From Helopsaltes ochotensis (taxonomy: Eukaryota; Chordata; Aves; Passeriformes; Locustellidae), in contig VXBM01000129.1 in assembly GCA_013400155.1 (NCBI GenBank), forward strand, positions 892,963 through 956,962: a stretch of 64,000 nucleotides of DNA, in the 5' to 3' direction. Under the pieces are notes generated by a model. The model made no database searches, was not told the DNA's origin, and was given only the letters and a program-made list of their open reading frames with translations. Of this stretch, positions 38,501-48,800 are shown one piece after another. Positions within the stretch are counted from its first letter, which is position 1, and each line of letters starts with the position of its first letter. The translations under genes were made by a program, and so were the position numbers.

Positions 38501-41500
38501 GTGGGGGCCCCCCAGATGAAGCAGGGATCACAGCAGCACCACTGGGGTGGCCAGGTGGAAGTGATGGGCCTGAAATGCAGAGAACAGGAATTAGATGTGA
38601 AGCACGGCCTCCTCCAGCCCACTCATGTTGGCGCTCCCAACGCCGTGGCCTGACAAGTGGTCAGCGCAAGGAAGCACCATGCACGTGAAGAATGGGAAGA
38701 GGTGCTTGGATCAATGGTCAGTCAGCTACACTTGTGTTCTCCTCAGAGACCCTGTCACTGACAGTCTTCTCTCTCCTCTTCTCCCTGGCTGGGCTAGTGT
38801 TTCATTCTGTGTCAGAATCAGAACACAGACAATGCTTCCCAACTCATAAGTGGCACATTCTCCTGCTTCTCCCACAGCTTTCTATATGGAGATAATAAAC
38901 TCCACAGGCTTTGGTTGACACCAGCTTTTCAGGAGAATTGTGGGCTACAGCGACACATCCTCCTTTCTGTCATGCAGAAGGTGTGTGGCCTCAGCCAGTT
39001 TTGCAGAATAACCTGGAGCAGGGAAGATTCCAGCTCCAAGTACCCACAGGTTCTGCAAGGCTCCTCTCAGCAGTAGCCTGTTGGAAGGGCTGATGGTGGT
39101 AACTCCATTGCAGAGTTTTACCTGTCCCTAACAGGTCAGTTGAACACATACACCCCCCCAAGGGTATTTCCCCGTGTACACTCTGTAAGAACAAGCTGCT
39201 CTTGGTATGTATTCACAGCTTCAGTTGTTCAGTAAGTGTTACTTTTAAAGACAGGTGGGGTTTGACTGAGAAATATTTGGAAACCATATTTAACATTAAC
39301 AGCTTGTTTTTCTTCTTATCTAGGTTTTCTTATAATACTGCCTTATTTCTGTGGTTACTTCTGCCATTATTTCACACTCCCAATTCCATTCTTGAAATGA
39401 ACCATAGCTGCTATTAGAAATACTTTAAACATTTCAAGCCCTCTTTCGTTCATGAACATAATAGCTAGTAATTCATTGTGGGTACATTTAATTGTAATTG
39501 CAAAACTACACCCACCTAATTAGAGGGCAGCCTCAGGCAAAAATTGAACTGAGTCAAAATAATGGAGTGATGTGAGTTTAAAATAACTTTATTGAACTAA
39601 ATTGATTTCAAGGACTTACATCAACTGAAGGACTGAGCCTCCAGTGGTTACAGTAATACTTTCAGCAGAAAGTAAAAAGAAATATCTTAGTTTTCTTCAT
39701 TTTCTAGGCACACCACTTCAGCATTAGATGTGGTTATAAACCTGAATAGATCCAAGTCACAAAACATACGCTCTGAATTGCAAATAGGCATTGCTTGCAA
39801 ATTGTTCTCACTCCGCAGGCCAGACCCAGGCCCTTGATCTGCCTTCAATGAGAAAGGTTTGCTGGAATAGTTATAGTGACAAGCCTGCAACTATAAATGC
39901 AGTGAATATCAGGAAGAGAGTTTCTGGAGTTAAATAAATTGTACAACCACAGGGGATTCTGGGTATCTTAAACAAAATCCATGTTCTATGTTTCACTGGT
40001 AACAGAAATACCACTCAACAAAAGGAGTAAAAATCACAACCTCCTCCAATATTCCTACACAGACAAGAAACCTACTGCAGACCTGGCCTCCAGCTTCAGA
40101 AGAGCCCATCTGCTATGCTTGGATCAGCTGAAAATAGCTTCTATATGAAGGTCTTTGAAACAATTTGACTGTGCTGAATGACAAAAATCTAAGTCTGGGA
40201 CAATACAACAGGAATATGCATTGCAACAACCCAGCTACAGGGTCCTGGTTCTGTAGTTCTTACTTTTTGCCAGGTCCCTGGACCACTCCGGAGTGATTTT
40301 GATATTTTTCCAGCCCAGTTTCAGAAATCACGTACAGCAGGAGTAGCTTTGGGTCTCTCAGCCCTTTTTCTATTGGTCAGGGGCAGTACTAACCAGGCTT
40401 TTTGAACAGGTGACAGCTGAGGCTTTACACAGGTCGCAACTCATTCAAAATCAGTACTTACTCAAGTGGGCAATGGCTGATGATGTGATGTAAGGAGGGG
40501 TCCTCCTGGGCATAGCCACCTCAGACACAGCAGCGTGAGGGGGAGGCAATGGAAGACAGTGTGACATGGGCTGACACCACTGCTGTGCAGGACAAGATGA
40601 CAAATGGGAGGATGGGGAGGGAGCCTGGCCAGAGGAGCTGGGGGGGCTGGCGATGGTGGGCAGCGGGGAGCAGGGTGCAGCTCCTAGGTGTGGAAAGAAG
40701 GACCCATCCACACTTTTCACCTGGGTTCCAGGGGAGCCTAAAGCAATTTGCTCTTCAGGATGGCCGTTCAGGGGTACATTTGCTGAGGTCTCCCACCCTG
40801 CTTTATCTGTGGACGCCTTGACCCTGTCAGGTGGGACAGGAATCACGGGCAGGATGGTGGGGCCACGTGGCTGCAGGATGTCACCCCTCTGCAGAGATGG
40901 TGCATTTGTGGCAGAGGGAGAAGAAGACTGAGGAGAGCAGGAAAGAGAAGAGCCCCTGAGAGGCTGGTGGGAGGGAAAGGGAACATGGGAAGGATGGAGA
41001 GGCGGTGGAGACAGCGAGGTTCGCCTGATGCCTGGCATGACAGTCCTGCCATTTGGGCAGGGTGGAGGAGAGGAACCTGGGGCTGTTGGCAGCTCAGAGG
41101 CCGAGTGCCTGTGCAGGAACTGCGAGGGCTCTCTGGCTCTCCGCTGGGACAGGAAAGGGGATTGACCAGCAGGCTCAGTGACAACGGGTGCTGAAGAGAC
41201 AGCGCTGACTTGAGGTAGTGGGGGGAGCACAACACCCGAGGCAGGAGCACTGCAGTTACTAGAGGCAGGAGGAGGAGACTGGGGATGAGAGGAGGGAGAG
41301 CATATGCTTGGTGGAAGGGCGGAAACTAAAAGAACAGAAAAGACAAATGAAAAGAATAAGGTGGGCACACAGGAAGGAATGAAACCAAGGCGAAGTGGAA
41401 CGGAGGAAAAGGAACCGTGAAGTAAACGCAAACAGAAACTCAAACAAAGCAAAGAGGAGATGGTGCAGGCACCAGCTTGGGGATTTCCAGCCCTCAGCAG

Positions 41501-44500
41501 AACCGGAGGGGTGTGCAGAGCAGAACCCTGGCAGCACGGGATGGGCTGCATGCTCTGGTGCCAGCGAGGCTCCTCCAAACCCCACGTGAATCTGAGTCAG
41601 GATCACGAGCATCACCTTTGCACCAGGGACAGGTGCAAGGGACAGGCAGAACACAGAGATGGCCACCTTGTAGGCAGAGAGGGAACAGCCAACAGCCCCT
41701 AGGAGCCATGTCCCATTCCTTTTGGATGCCAAGGTAGGATTTTGGCTAAGTTCCATATACAGAATAGCACACTAACCTCTGCTGAAACAAGAGTCCAACT
41801 CTTTCTGTCACCAAAGGCATGTATGTGTGTCTGAGCTGGTTTCTAGTCAAAAGGTTTAATAGCTGAGGAAAAACATTTCACTTATGTAGCCAGATTAACT
41901 GAAAAAACTTGCCCAAAACTAAAGTCCAAACACAAGATGGCCATCTCGGCTTGCTTGCTCTGCCTCCTTTCAGAGAGGCAAAGCCATACTTTGTAGCCAA
42001 AAACTATTCCTGTCATCTCTTCTCTCAGTTTAGTGCAACTTAATACGCTATAGAAGATTTTTGTAAGCTCATTAAATATATATATTTTTTCCATTAAGTT
42101 CACAGAAGACTTCCTGATCACAAAATCCCCAATGAAGAGCATCTAGAGCTGTATCTTCCTCTGTGCTGTAGTTTGTTTTGTGCTGCAGAGCAATGGGAAG
42201 TAACTGAGCACATCCAGCACATCAACCCCTTCATGCTGACATCCCCTGGAAACATGGAGTCACTCTTGGTGGCTGTGGTATCTGCTCTCCTCAGGGGTGT
42301 GGAAGAAGCATGGCCCCTTGATACACCTAAAATGCCCCTCAGCTGTACAAGTTTTGCCAAGTGCAAAACCTGCCTAGCTCCACCTGCATGCCTCAGACCT
42401 GAGCCTCTGCAAAACAACACAACCATGCCCAAATGCATGTAAGTCTCTAGCTGAAAATCTGATCTTTAAAATGCAACTGTAACTATAAGCACTTTTAGCA
42501 GTCCAGCTTTTGTACAGCACCCCACAAACCCCAATAACAGCAAGAGGAGACAGTTAGGGAGAGACTGTATCTGCTCGATTTGATACGTGCCTGTGGTAGA
42601 GGTTCTTCTTTCCAGAGATTCCTGGCGCTGTTGCTGTTGCTCCATCACTTGTCTAAAACAGCAATGAAAACAACCTTGGTCATTAGGTATTCCTTATAAT
42701 TTTGAGTAAAAGCTTTATACCCTGAGAAGCACTGTGTGTCTGGGGAGAGAGCTGATCCCACGAGATGGAGGTGGGTCTGATTTCACTTGCCCTGGCCGCA
42801 GCAGTGGCAGTTCACACACTGGGAAGCTTAACCAGAATATAGTCCTGCATGCACTGGACACTGCAGGGGTTGGTTGATCCATTTAACATAATTCCTCAGT
42901 GGCTCTGCACAAGGAAAAGGCAGTCCCAAAGCCCAGGATAGCACAGCAAACATGCATGCTGTTAACCTGAAGTGTATGAGCATTGCAAGGAAAGAGTAAG
43001 TGGCTTCTCACATAAAATCACAGAAACATGCATTGGATAAGGTTGGAAGGGAGCACTGGAGGGCATCTAGTTGAACATCCCTGCTCAAGCAGGATCCCCT
43101 GGAGGACACAATCCCCAGGATTCTGTCCAGACAGCTTTTGAATATCTCCAGGGAAGGAAACATTCAAAATGACACAGTCCAAAATCTTTCATGGATCAGG
43201 AGCCCAAAGCACTTGTAGAATATTAGCACACTAGAATGAAAATATAGCAAAGCTTCATCTGCGTTTTGGTGCCGACTGTACAAAGCCTCTGCTGTCCGGG
43301 TGCACATCCAAGCCCTTTTTGGCGCTGGCCAGTCCAGCTGACAGCCCCAGCAGAGCTGTCCCTGTGGCACCAGCAGCACAAACAGCGGTCGCAGCTCTGC
43401 ACTGCCGCTCCTCCGGCACCTTCCCCCGGGAGCTGCCAGCCCCCTGCCGCCCGGGCTGTGCCCGGCAGGGACAGCCTTGGGCCCGGCCTGCAGGGATGTG
43501 CACTTCCAAGGGCCCATCGGCAGAGGTCTGCTCTTGCACGCTGGACCGCTCCTGCAGCAAGGGATGTCCCTGACCCCGCCACAAACCCACCCTCACTTGG
43601 CTCCTCTTAAAAAAAACAGATAGCTAAAAACCAGACTGCTTCTTGGCAAGTGCACAGATATGGACGAAAGATTTCAACAATATTAAAACACAACTCTCAA
43701 TTTACCTTGCTGAAGCACTTGGTAATAAAGTTTATTACCATTTTCTTCCACAATTTCTAAGTCAAATTGGCCCTAATTAGTTTCATTTCTCTTTAGACCA
43801 GTCTTCACTGCGCAATTTTCTCTTTTCTTAACAGCTTTACTTCATCGTCTCTACAGTAAACCAAGTTCAACTCTAATCAACATTTCTATTTTGACTCCTT
43901 GCACAGTATTTTAAGACACCTCCCTGTTACATTTTTACTTGTACTTTCCAGAGTCTGCAATGTTCAGCAATTCTATCTTATTTATATACCAACAGAAGCT
44001 TTTAAAATAAGAAGTAGTCCATAAAAATAAAGTTATATTATGCGCTAAAGAAAATTTAATTTGCAAAACAAGTTTCCCATGTTTCATATCTAGTTCAATA
44101 TATAAAGGAAAATACATGATTTTGCTGTGGAAGGATCAATCTTAAAGTAGTTTTATGTTCAGGACATGCAATCCATACAGGTTTCTGAGAAAATTATCAT
44201 ATGTGCAAAGGTGAATCACTTTTGAGAAAGTCTTGGTTGATTCAACTGGTGCCATTTAAGCTATGACACATTAAACTAAATAAATAGAAATCTTTACTTC
44301 AATACATACCCTAGCTCTTTCTTCATTGTTATGGATACAACAGCATCAATTGCACTGCTAAAATTTCAATTGTTAACACATGTACAAAGAATTTCCTGAG
44401 CATACTGTCCCCTACCTTAGCTTGGCATTTATTAGCAATATTTGATGATGAAGAACAACTTGATACAAACATTTTCCTGATTAAACCAGGGGGAAAATTC

Positions 44501-45865
44501 TAGGTTTATCTAGAGAACCAACCTGGAAAATTCCAGTTTGACAGAACAAGAAAGAAATATGGGTAAAAACCCCCAAAACATTACAGCTGCTGCAGAACAG
44601 ATTGACGTGCAGGGTGTAAAAATCCAAAACAGGGGTTAGCCACTGCCACTTGAAGTCACTGGGGTTCAGACCAGCCCTTTCTGCCCTTGGTCAGAAGCAG
44701 TTTATATGTGCCAAAGGCATCCTCCCACACATGCTAAAAGGAGAAGTTCTGAAACTCTCAGGAAGTCAAATTTATTCCAGTCGAACTAAATAAAGCCGGG
44801 GATTGGCACAAGACTACTTAAGGAGTATGTAAGGAGTAAAGTACAAGAGAGGACAAATTTACACTCTGACTTAAAAATATAATATTTAAACATTTGCATA
44901 ATGATCTCTAAAAAACCTTTTAAACAGACAAATTTGCAGAGTAGATACCATAACATATTTCCTTCCTGCTTATAAGATGTTAAAAAACCCCAATAGGCTT
45001 AAAATTAGGTCTGCTCTATGCTTAAAGAATGCATCAGCATAATTAAAGTTGAAAGTCCTCTAGTGCAGATGCAGTAATATCTAACTGCATCTACTGGCAT
45101 GTCTTATTCCACTCCAGTGGAGCAGAAGAAGCTTTCCTAGGGCCATGTGCCCTGGAGCAGTCAAATAATACCTACCCAAAGGGCTTCTACTGTCTCTAAA
45201 CAAAAAAGAATAAATAAAATATTTTTATTCTAACATAGTTAAGCTGCTCACATTTTAAATGTACAGAATAGACACTCAAACTAGAGACATGAATTACATA
45301 TGGTCTGCAGAATCAGTGACTTCCTCTGGTTAAAGGAGAAGCTGGACCAGGTTTTTCAGGAAGGCAGTGGGAGAGGCAATATTGCCTGCCTTGGCATGAG
45401 CAGGGGCTCTCTAACCTTTATGATAACTCTGCTATCCAAAAGTAAATCTCAGAGTGAAATATCATCACTGCTCACCCATTTAACAGTCATGGGTAAATCC
45501 CTACTAAATCTTAGGTCCTTCACAGTTATTCATTAAAGCTGTAGGAAACTCGTTTCCCTACTTTCCTTATAGCTTTTGGAGGCAGAAAGACTTCTGAGTA
45601 CCTACCAAACAAAGAGTTTACCTAGAGTGTGAGCTTTGGCTCACTTCACCCTTTAACAGTCATTACAGAATCATTAGCAATGATTAGGAAACGTTCAGAA
45701 CCAGCTTAAAATATGTAGAAGTAAAAAGTGCTTACTGGTGAACAAGGACTGCATGTTCATCCAAACGACAAACTAGAATCTACCACAGCTGATTAACTCA
45801 CCTTCTCTGTGCTTCCATCTCATCTGGAGATGGACCATTCTGGATCTGGCGCTGGGCAGCTGGAC
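26530..45865 (-). CDS. EVL: EVL, Ena/VASP-like actin regulator (C-terminal ~70%, 5' exons outside window)
   Basis: Eleven exons join in frame: 45802-45865, 42591-42652, 38340-38569, 36961-37076, 33884-33944, 31815-31881, 30474-30540, 30307-30369, 28060-28126, 27625-27682 and 26530-26567. All phases match, and they give about 296 residues up to the stop. EVL binds profilin-actin and barbed ends and drives filament elongation at lamellipodia and adhesions. Visible in order are the linker with a PKA-type RRTS site, a poly-proline core (runs of 6-8 Pro), the EVH2 G-actin-binding block GLAAALAGAKLRRVQR, the F-actin-binding block LMEEMNKLLAKRRKAA, a Ser-rich linker with the 21-residue EVL-I insert, and the C-terminal tetramerising coiled coil ending QELSRISTT. 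The N-terminal EVH1 domain (about 115 residues) is missing because its exons lie past 64000. An extra 864-base exon (40462-41325) fits between the second and third listed exons. Confidence 0.96.
26568..27624 (-). other. EVL: EVL last intron
   Basis: A GT-AG intron of about 1.06 kb. It holds a short tandem duplication of GGTAAAAGGATGAGT near 26657-26690. Nothing else is recognised. Confidence 0.8.
27625..27682 (-). CDS. EVL: EVL exon, tetramerisation coiled coil
   Basis: 58 bases encode EILEEVVRELHKVKEEIID plus one base. This heptad-rich helix of the EVH2 block C tetramerises Ena/VASP proteins. The acceptor is CTCATCAG and the donor GATG|GTAAG, both consensus. Confidence 0.94.
28060..28126 (-). 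CDS. EVL: EVL exon, start of tetramerisation region
   Basis: 67 bases encode (R)MKPVSSSNDVAMDALDFDRMKQ. It matches human EVL MKPAGSVNDMALDALDLDRMKQ with conservative changes. The donor is CAG|GTGAGT and the acceptor TTTCTCAAG. Confidence 0.94.
28352..28369. repeat. (GT)n microsatellite
   Basis: Nine GT units lie in an EVL intron, directly after an eight-base T run. Confidence 0.9.
30051..30072. repeat. (CA)11 microsatellite
   Basis: Eleven uninterrupted CA units lie in the intron between EVL exons at 28126 and 30307. Read from the EVL strand it is a TG tract. Confidence 0.92.
30307..30369 (-). CDS. EVL: EVL exon encoding the 21-residue EVL-I insert
   Basis: Exactly 63 bases, phase 2 at both ends, so it can be skipped without a frameshift. 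It encodes the insert NPSVVKSCEAKSPTQSHVSSR between VSSLLSR and MKP. The human equivalent begins TPSVAKSPEAKSP. In mammals this insert defines the EVL-I isoform and is reported as a protein kinase D target. The junction LSRNPS here keeps the LxRxxS pattern. Splice sites are TGCTGTAG and TCTAG|GTACTG, the latter weaker than consensus, which fits a cassette exon. Confidence 0.92.
30474..30540 (-). CDS. EVL: EVL exon, linker SGKKPWERSNSVEKP
   Basis: 67 bases encode (D)SGKKPWERSNSVEKPVSSLLS(R). The KPWERSNSVEKPVSS block is strongly conserved across vertebrate EVL. The donor is CTAG|GTGAGC and the acceptor TTTGTTTTTCAG. Confidence 0.94.
30541..31814 (-). other. EVL: EVL intron (1.3 kb)
   Basis: AT-rich, with no repeat family or exon recognised. 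Confidence 0.7.
31815..31881 (-). CDS. EVL: EVL exon, Ser/Thr/Gln-rich linker
   Basis: 67 bases encode DDASTSPSTSTRGSAQQQQNSS plus the first base of the next codon. The human counterpart is DPSTSPSPGTRAASQPPNSS, so the region is alignable but has gained a short Gln run. The acceptor is CTCTTTGTAG and the donor CAG|GTATTA. Confidence 0.9.
31882..33883 (-). other. EVL: EVL intron (2.0 kb)
   Basis: Unique AT-rich sequence; no exon or repeat is supported. Confidence 0.7.
33884..33944 (-). CDS. EVL: EVL exon, basic/acidic linker after F-actin-binding block
   Basis: 61 bases encode (R)RKAASQSDKPADRKEEESQN. It completes the KRRKAA end of the F-actin-binding motif. The human sequence is RRKAASQSDKPADKKEDESQM. 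The acceptor is CTTTGCAAAG and the donor AAC|GTAAGT. Confidence 0.93.
33945..36960 (-). other. EVL: EVL intron (3.0 kb)
   Basis: Unique sequence with a 17-base tandem duplication (TTTAATTCTGAAAGAAA, two copies) at about 36432-36465. Open stretches around 34250-34700 have no matching splice sites or homology that I can recognise. Confidence 0.7.
36961..37076 (-). CDS. EVL: EVL exon, F-actin-binding block
   Basis: 116 bases encode PEDGSGGSSPSGVSKSDANR, TSSGGGG and LMEEMNKLLAKR. The last 12 residues form the EVH2 F-actin-binding motif and are identical to human. The Gly run (GGGG) is shorter than in human. The donor AAAAG|GTTTGT is weaker than consensus; the acceptor is TCTCTTAAG. Confidence 0.94.
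37626..38230 (+). mobile_element. Solo LTR, class III (ERVL-like), 5-bp TSD
   Basis: The element runs from TGTCCTAGG to AGAACA (TG...CA) and is flanked by identical 5-base direct repeats ATGTT at 37621-37625 and 38231-38235. Inside are a TATA-like TATAAT at 37891, a (TTTTA)12 tract at 38091-38150 and an ATTAAA poly(A) signal at 38174-38179, in LTR order on the + strand. No internal retroviral sequence or second LTR is seen, so it is a solo LTR. A 5-base duplication fits ERVL. The sequence resembles LTRs that I recall as common in songbirds, but the family name needs a library search. It is antisense to EVL. Confidence 0.88.
38091..38150. repeat. (TTTTA)12 microsatellite inside the LTR
   Basis: Twelve perfect TTTTA units lie just upstream of the LTR poly(A) signal. 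They are probably an expanded feature of the LTR itself. Confidence 0.95.
38340..38569 (-). CDS. EVL: EVL exon, proline-rich core and G-actin-binding block
   Basis: 230 bases (2 + 76 codons) encode PSLPPGHPSGAAVIPASSGG, then runs of eight, four and six prolines (GGPPPPPPPPVPPPPMG, AAPPPPPPLPAG), then the Ser/Glu spacer and GLAAALAGAKLRRVQR. The poly-Pro runs recruit profilin, SH3 and WW partners, and the last block binds G-actin. The acceptor is CTGCATTTCAG and the donor CGG|GTAAGG. The exon is GC-rich, a local CpG peak. Confidence 0.95.
38570..40461 (-). other. EVL: EVL intron between the large exon and the proline-rich exon
   Basis: 1.9 kb of unique sequence with no repeat family recognised. 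If the large exon is skipped, it is part of a 4.0-kb intron running from 38570 to 42590. Confidence 0.7.
40462..41325 (-). CDS. EVL: EVL large in-frame alternative exon (Ser/Pro-rich, 288 aa)
   Basis: An 864-base stretch is open in exactly the EVL frame. Upstream is a strong polypyrimidine acceptor (TTTGTCTTTTCTGTTCTTTTAG) and downstream an ideal donor (TTGA|GTAAGT). Both ends are phase 1, matching the flanking exons, so inclusion or skipping keeps the frame. It would add about 288 Ser/Pro-rich residues (VSALPPSICSPSSHPQSPPP at the start, YITSSAIAHLS at the end) just before the proline-rich core. It carries the motifs LPPLPQ, RRTSLSPPP (PKA-type RRTS) and LPLPPPH. The paralogue ENAH has a large neural '+' exon of similar size, composition and position, so this is inferred to be the EVL counterpart. 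No expression evidence is available here. Confidence 0.8.
41326..42590 (-). other. EVL: EVL intron with GC donor
   Basis: 1.27 kb between the exon at 42591 and the large exon. The 5' splice site is ACAG|GCACGT, a GC donor. The open reading frame of the large exon continues about 250 bases into this intron but is cut off by the acceptor. Confidence 0.7.
42591..42652 (-). CDS. EVL: EVL exon, QVMEQQQQRQESLERRTSTT
   Basis: 62 bases encode (R)QVMEQQQQRQESLERRTSTT(G), the helical Gln-rich linker with the conserved PKA site RRTS. The human sequence is QVMEQHQQQRQESLERRTSATG. The acceptor is CTGTTTTAG. The only donor that preserves the frame is the GC dinucleotide at 42590-42589. A GT seven bases downstream (CAC|GTATC) would shift the frame of both possible next exons. 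Confidence 0.92.
43014..43160 (-). mobile_element. CR1 LINE fragment (3' end)
   Basis: Starts with AAAATCACAGAA and runs through 'AAGGTTGGAAGGGAGCACTG', 'TAGTTGAACATCCCTGCTCA' and 'GACAGCTTTTGAATATCTCC', the reverse complement of a CR1 3' UTR. About 150 bases remain. Confidence 0.85.
43260..43600. other. GC-rich block of unknown origin in EVL intron
   Basis: About 65% GC over 340 bases in otherwise AT-rich intron, with sharp edges. It is open in several frames on both strands, which GC-rich sequence allows, and no frame has an EVL-compatible pair of splice sites that I can identify. It could be an old repeat, a GC-biased conversion tract or a regulatory element. Confidence 0.4.
45802..45865 (-). 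CDS. EVL: EVL exon, first exon after EVH1 (most upstream in window)
   Basis: 64 bases encode (G)PAAQRQIQNGPSPDEMEAQR(R). The human sequence is GPSSQRQVQNGPSPDEMDIQRR. It follows directly on the EVH1 domain, whose codons lie on exons beyond the window. The acceptor is CATTTTTTCTGTAG and the donor AGAAG|GTGAGT. Confidence 0.93.
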
Positions 45866-48800
45866 CTACAGAAAAAATGAGAGGATGCTATTAAGAAAGC
45901 ATATGTGTCTGACTTCAAAAAAAGAGTGCCACTCGGATTGTTTCTCCACCTTACTATGATAGATAAACGTCAAGCATTATTGTCTTCTCTTTGCTTTATT
46001 ATTATTATTAGCCTTTTTTTTCCTATTAGACAAATCATTGCCTCCTGTACATTTTTAGTCTCACTGGGAGAATCCAGGGGCTAAATGTGGGAGCAGATTT
46101 GCCCAGAAACTGGGCACCATGGTTGCTGTAGATTACATACTAATCCCTTAGTGATGGGAAGACCTGCAGCGTCGCAGAAGTTGTCCTGTAGAAGGACAGC
46201 CCATTGCACTGGGATGCATTTTTTAGCTTTGACGTGGTTCAGCTCCATCCTTCAAGTATTGTTCTGTGCTTGCACAGAAATTCAACTGCCTTGCGGAGTC
46301 TGGGAGCACACATTGTGCTAACTTGTGCTGCTCTGGTGCTGAACTGGCATCAAAAGCTGCCTGATGGAAGGTGCCAAGAGATGCAAAATTGAACAAGACT
46401 TTCACAAAGGTGGTTTTTCTTTTTACAATGCTCTGGTCTTCTGCTTCTGGGAGATCTACACCAAGCTGAGCTTTCACTGGCATCCACCAACAAAAGCTGA
46501 TTATGCATGTGACAATTTAAGTCACATCTCCTCTCTTGATCATTTAATCTCTGTTCTCGGACATTTAATCAAGGATGCTGACACTACATGCCATTTTCAG
46601 AAAGAAACAATTATTCTGAAAATAAAAATAACTATTGGTAACATAAGTGGTCTTGCACTTATTATGAGGGTTGTTCCATTCATTTGAAGAGGTGGGGTTC
46701 AACCGGGATTAAACAGATAAGACTTCTATTAAATCCAACAGCAATTTTCCTGATAAACTGGAAAGGAGATCAGTTATGTGCAGGAAATTATTATGCCTAC
46801 CTTATTTTTTCATTTTCAAATGTAAAACTTCATCCTTTTAAAAATTATCTAACAAGACCAAATTAGAATTAAACACAAACCTAAATAAGTCACTCTCAAA
46901 TTGTTAAGCATATTTATCTCTATATTCTTTATGTATTACTGCCAGGCTGAATGTTATCTGAAAACCAATTAAGGAAGTATGAAAACAGAAAGATGGCAGA
47001 AATGCATGGTAGTCAGAAATTCCAGAGCATTGACTGATCCTGAGGAAATCGCGCATATTTTCGAAATGTGTTTAAGGACTAACATATTAAGGGTACACAG
47101 AACTTTCAGAAAACCAGGCCTGTGTATTCTAATCTTGGGTCTTCACCAAAAATGAAGCCAGTGACAACCACTAAGCCAAAAGCTCCGACATTTAAAAAGA
47201 TCCTATGATTTGGCATGAAGTGAAGACAGTTCACTTCTTTAATGACTCATGACTGACAACTTAGTGTTGTTTATCATAGGTCTTTGGCAAACTATTTCGA
47301 CAGAAATACCACATTTCGTAAAGATCACACGAAACAATGAACGTGGGGGAGCGGGTGATTTTTTGGGGAAGGAAGCCTCAGGGAAAAACTTAGCAAGTAT
47401 TTGGGAACCCCACAGCAGGCGGCTCACGTGAAAGGATTAAAGGTGTAGCAAGGATCTTCTCAGAAACCACGCGTGAGGAAGGCAGGGACGGCTTTGAGCC
47501 TGCTCAGCCCGGCTGACGGACACGGAAGGCAGGGATTAATTTCATACTCGATTCTGGACATGTATGCTCTGCTGTGCACGTACAGCAGACAGCTGTGAGG
47601 AGCAGGGGGGTTCAATTCAACTGGATTTCTAGGTTTAATTCCCGTCCACATTTTTAGGTATTTCTCAGACAGAAGCGGACATGAACAGTGACTGCTCTTG
47701 GTGATGCCATCCTCATTTAAAGATGCTTCTCTGGTTGCCCCGTGAGCTTCGTCTGACCCTGCCAGCCTCTGGGAACAGGGAAGAGCACTTCTCAGCACAA
47801 GGACCAGGAGAAACAGTTTTGCTGCTGACCCGTTTGCGGCTTCACAGCTGCTGTGAGCCACATTTTTAGCAACTAATTAACGCAGGAGATACTCTGCGAA
47901 TGTCTGTGTTCCCTCGCTTCATTGCTTTGCAATAATTAACCCCGCTTTTATATAAGCATCTTGTGATTCAGCTGAAGGCAGATCTTGGGAGCACACAGAT
48001 GTTTTCCGTGCTTATTTTTTTCTCCTCCTACTCAACCCCCCAGCACCCAGTCTGTCCCCACAGGCAGCAAGGGGAACCCCTGGCACAGGGCACCGCTTCG
48101 TGCTGGCTGCAGAGGTTTCCATGTGCCGGGGGCTGCTCCTTCAGCGCTGCGCAGAGATGTCCACGCCTGGAAGTGCAGCCGGCCAAAACACAGCAACAAA
48201 GCTGTCCCTGATGGAAAACCCATGCTTGGCTTCCACTCGCGCCAGGAAGGCACGGGCAAACAGGAACAATGCCATCCTTTCTCTCCTGCTGGAGAGGCTC
48301 CAAGCAATGCTTCTTTTTCCCTCTTTTACTTTGGCTACAACTGCAAGCCACGCCGACTGCATACACTTAGAAAAGTATCAAAACCATTTATTTCTCTGAG
48401 CAACCAGCATTTTGTGCTTCTTCGATACAGCAGGTCCAATCTAACACACTTTCATTCATTATACAGAATGGGAGCAGCCCCTGGTTTGGGGTTTCTGCAA
48501 CTCATACAGCCTCCATGGTGCTTATGGATCAGTGTGATGAAAGTGGTGGGCTAAGGAAAGAGTCCAGAGTCAGAGCTGAATTAGAAATACATGTGGGCTT
48601 TAAATTCATGATATTGGAAATTTTTGGTTTGCATATGAGAAAAACATTATGATTTCCTGAAAAAAAAACCCAACCAAAACCCCAAAACCACAAACACCCA
48701 AACCCCCAGCAGATTATGGGAGGAAAAGAAGTGCCAGAGAAACAGACAGCTCTCCTTCATTGTTTGATGATTCCAGCACACATTCGGATTGTGGGAGACT

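Larger units (their letters stand above)
42653..45801 (-). other. EVL: EVL intron (3.1 kb)
   Basis: It carries one antisense-oriented CR1 scrap (43014-43160) and an adjoining GC-rich block (43260-43600) with overlapping open frames on both strands and no recognisable homology. The rest is AT-rich unique sequence. Confidence 0.7.

Noticed and set aside
41326..41578. Upstream extension of the large EVL open frame with an ATG at 41578
   Set aside because: It lies 5' of a strong polypyrimidine acceptor and turns hydrophobic and T-rich (LFFSFVFSVLL), which is just the translated pyrimidine tract. It is intron.
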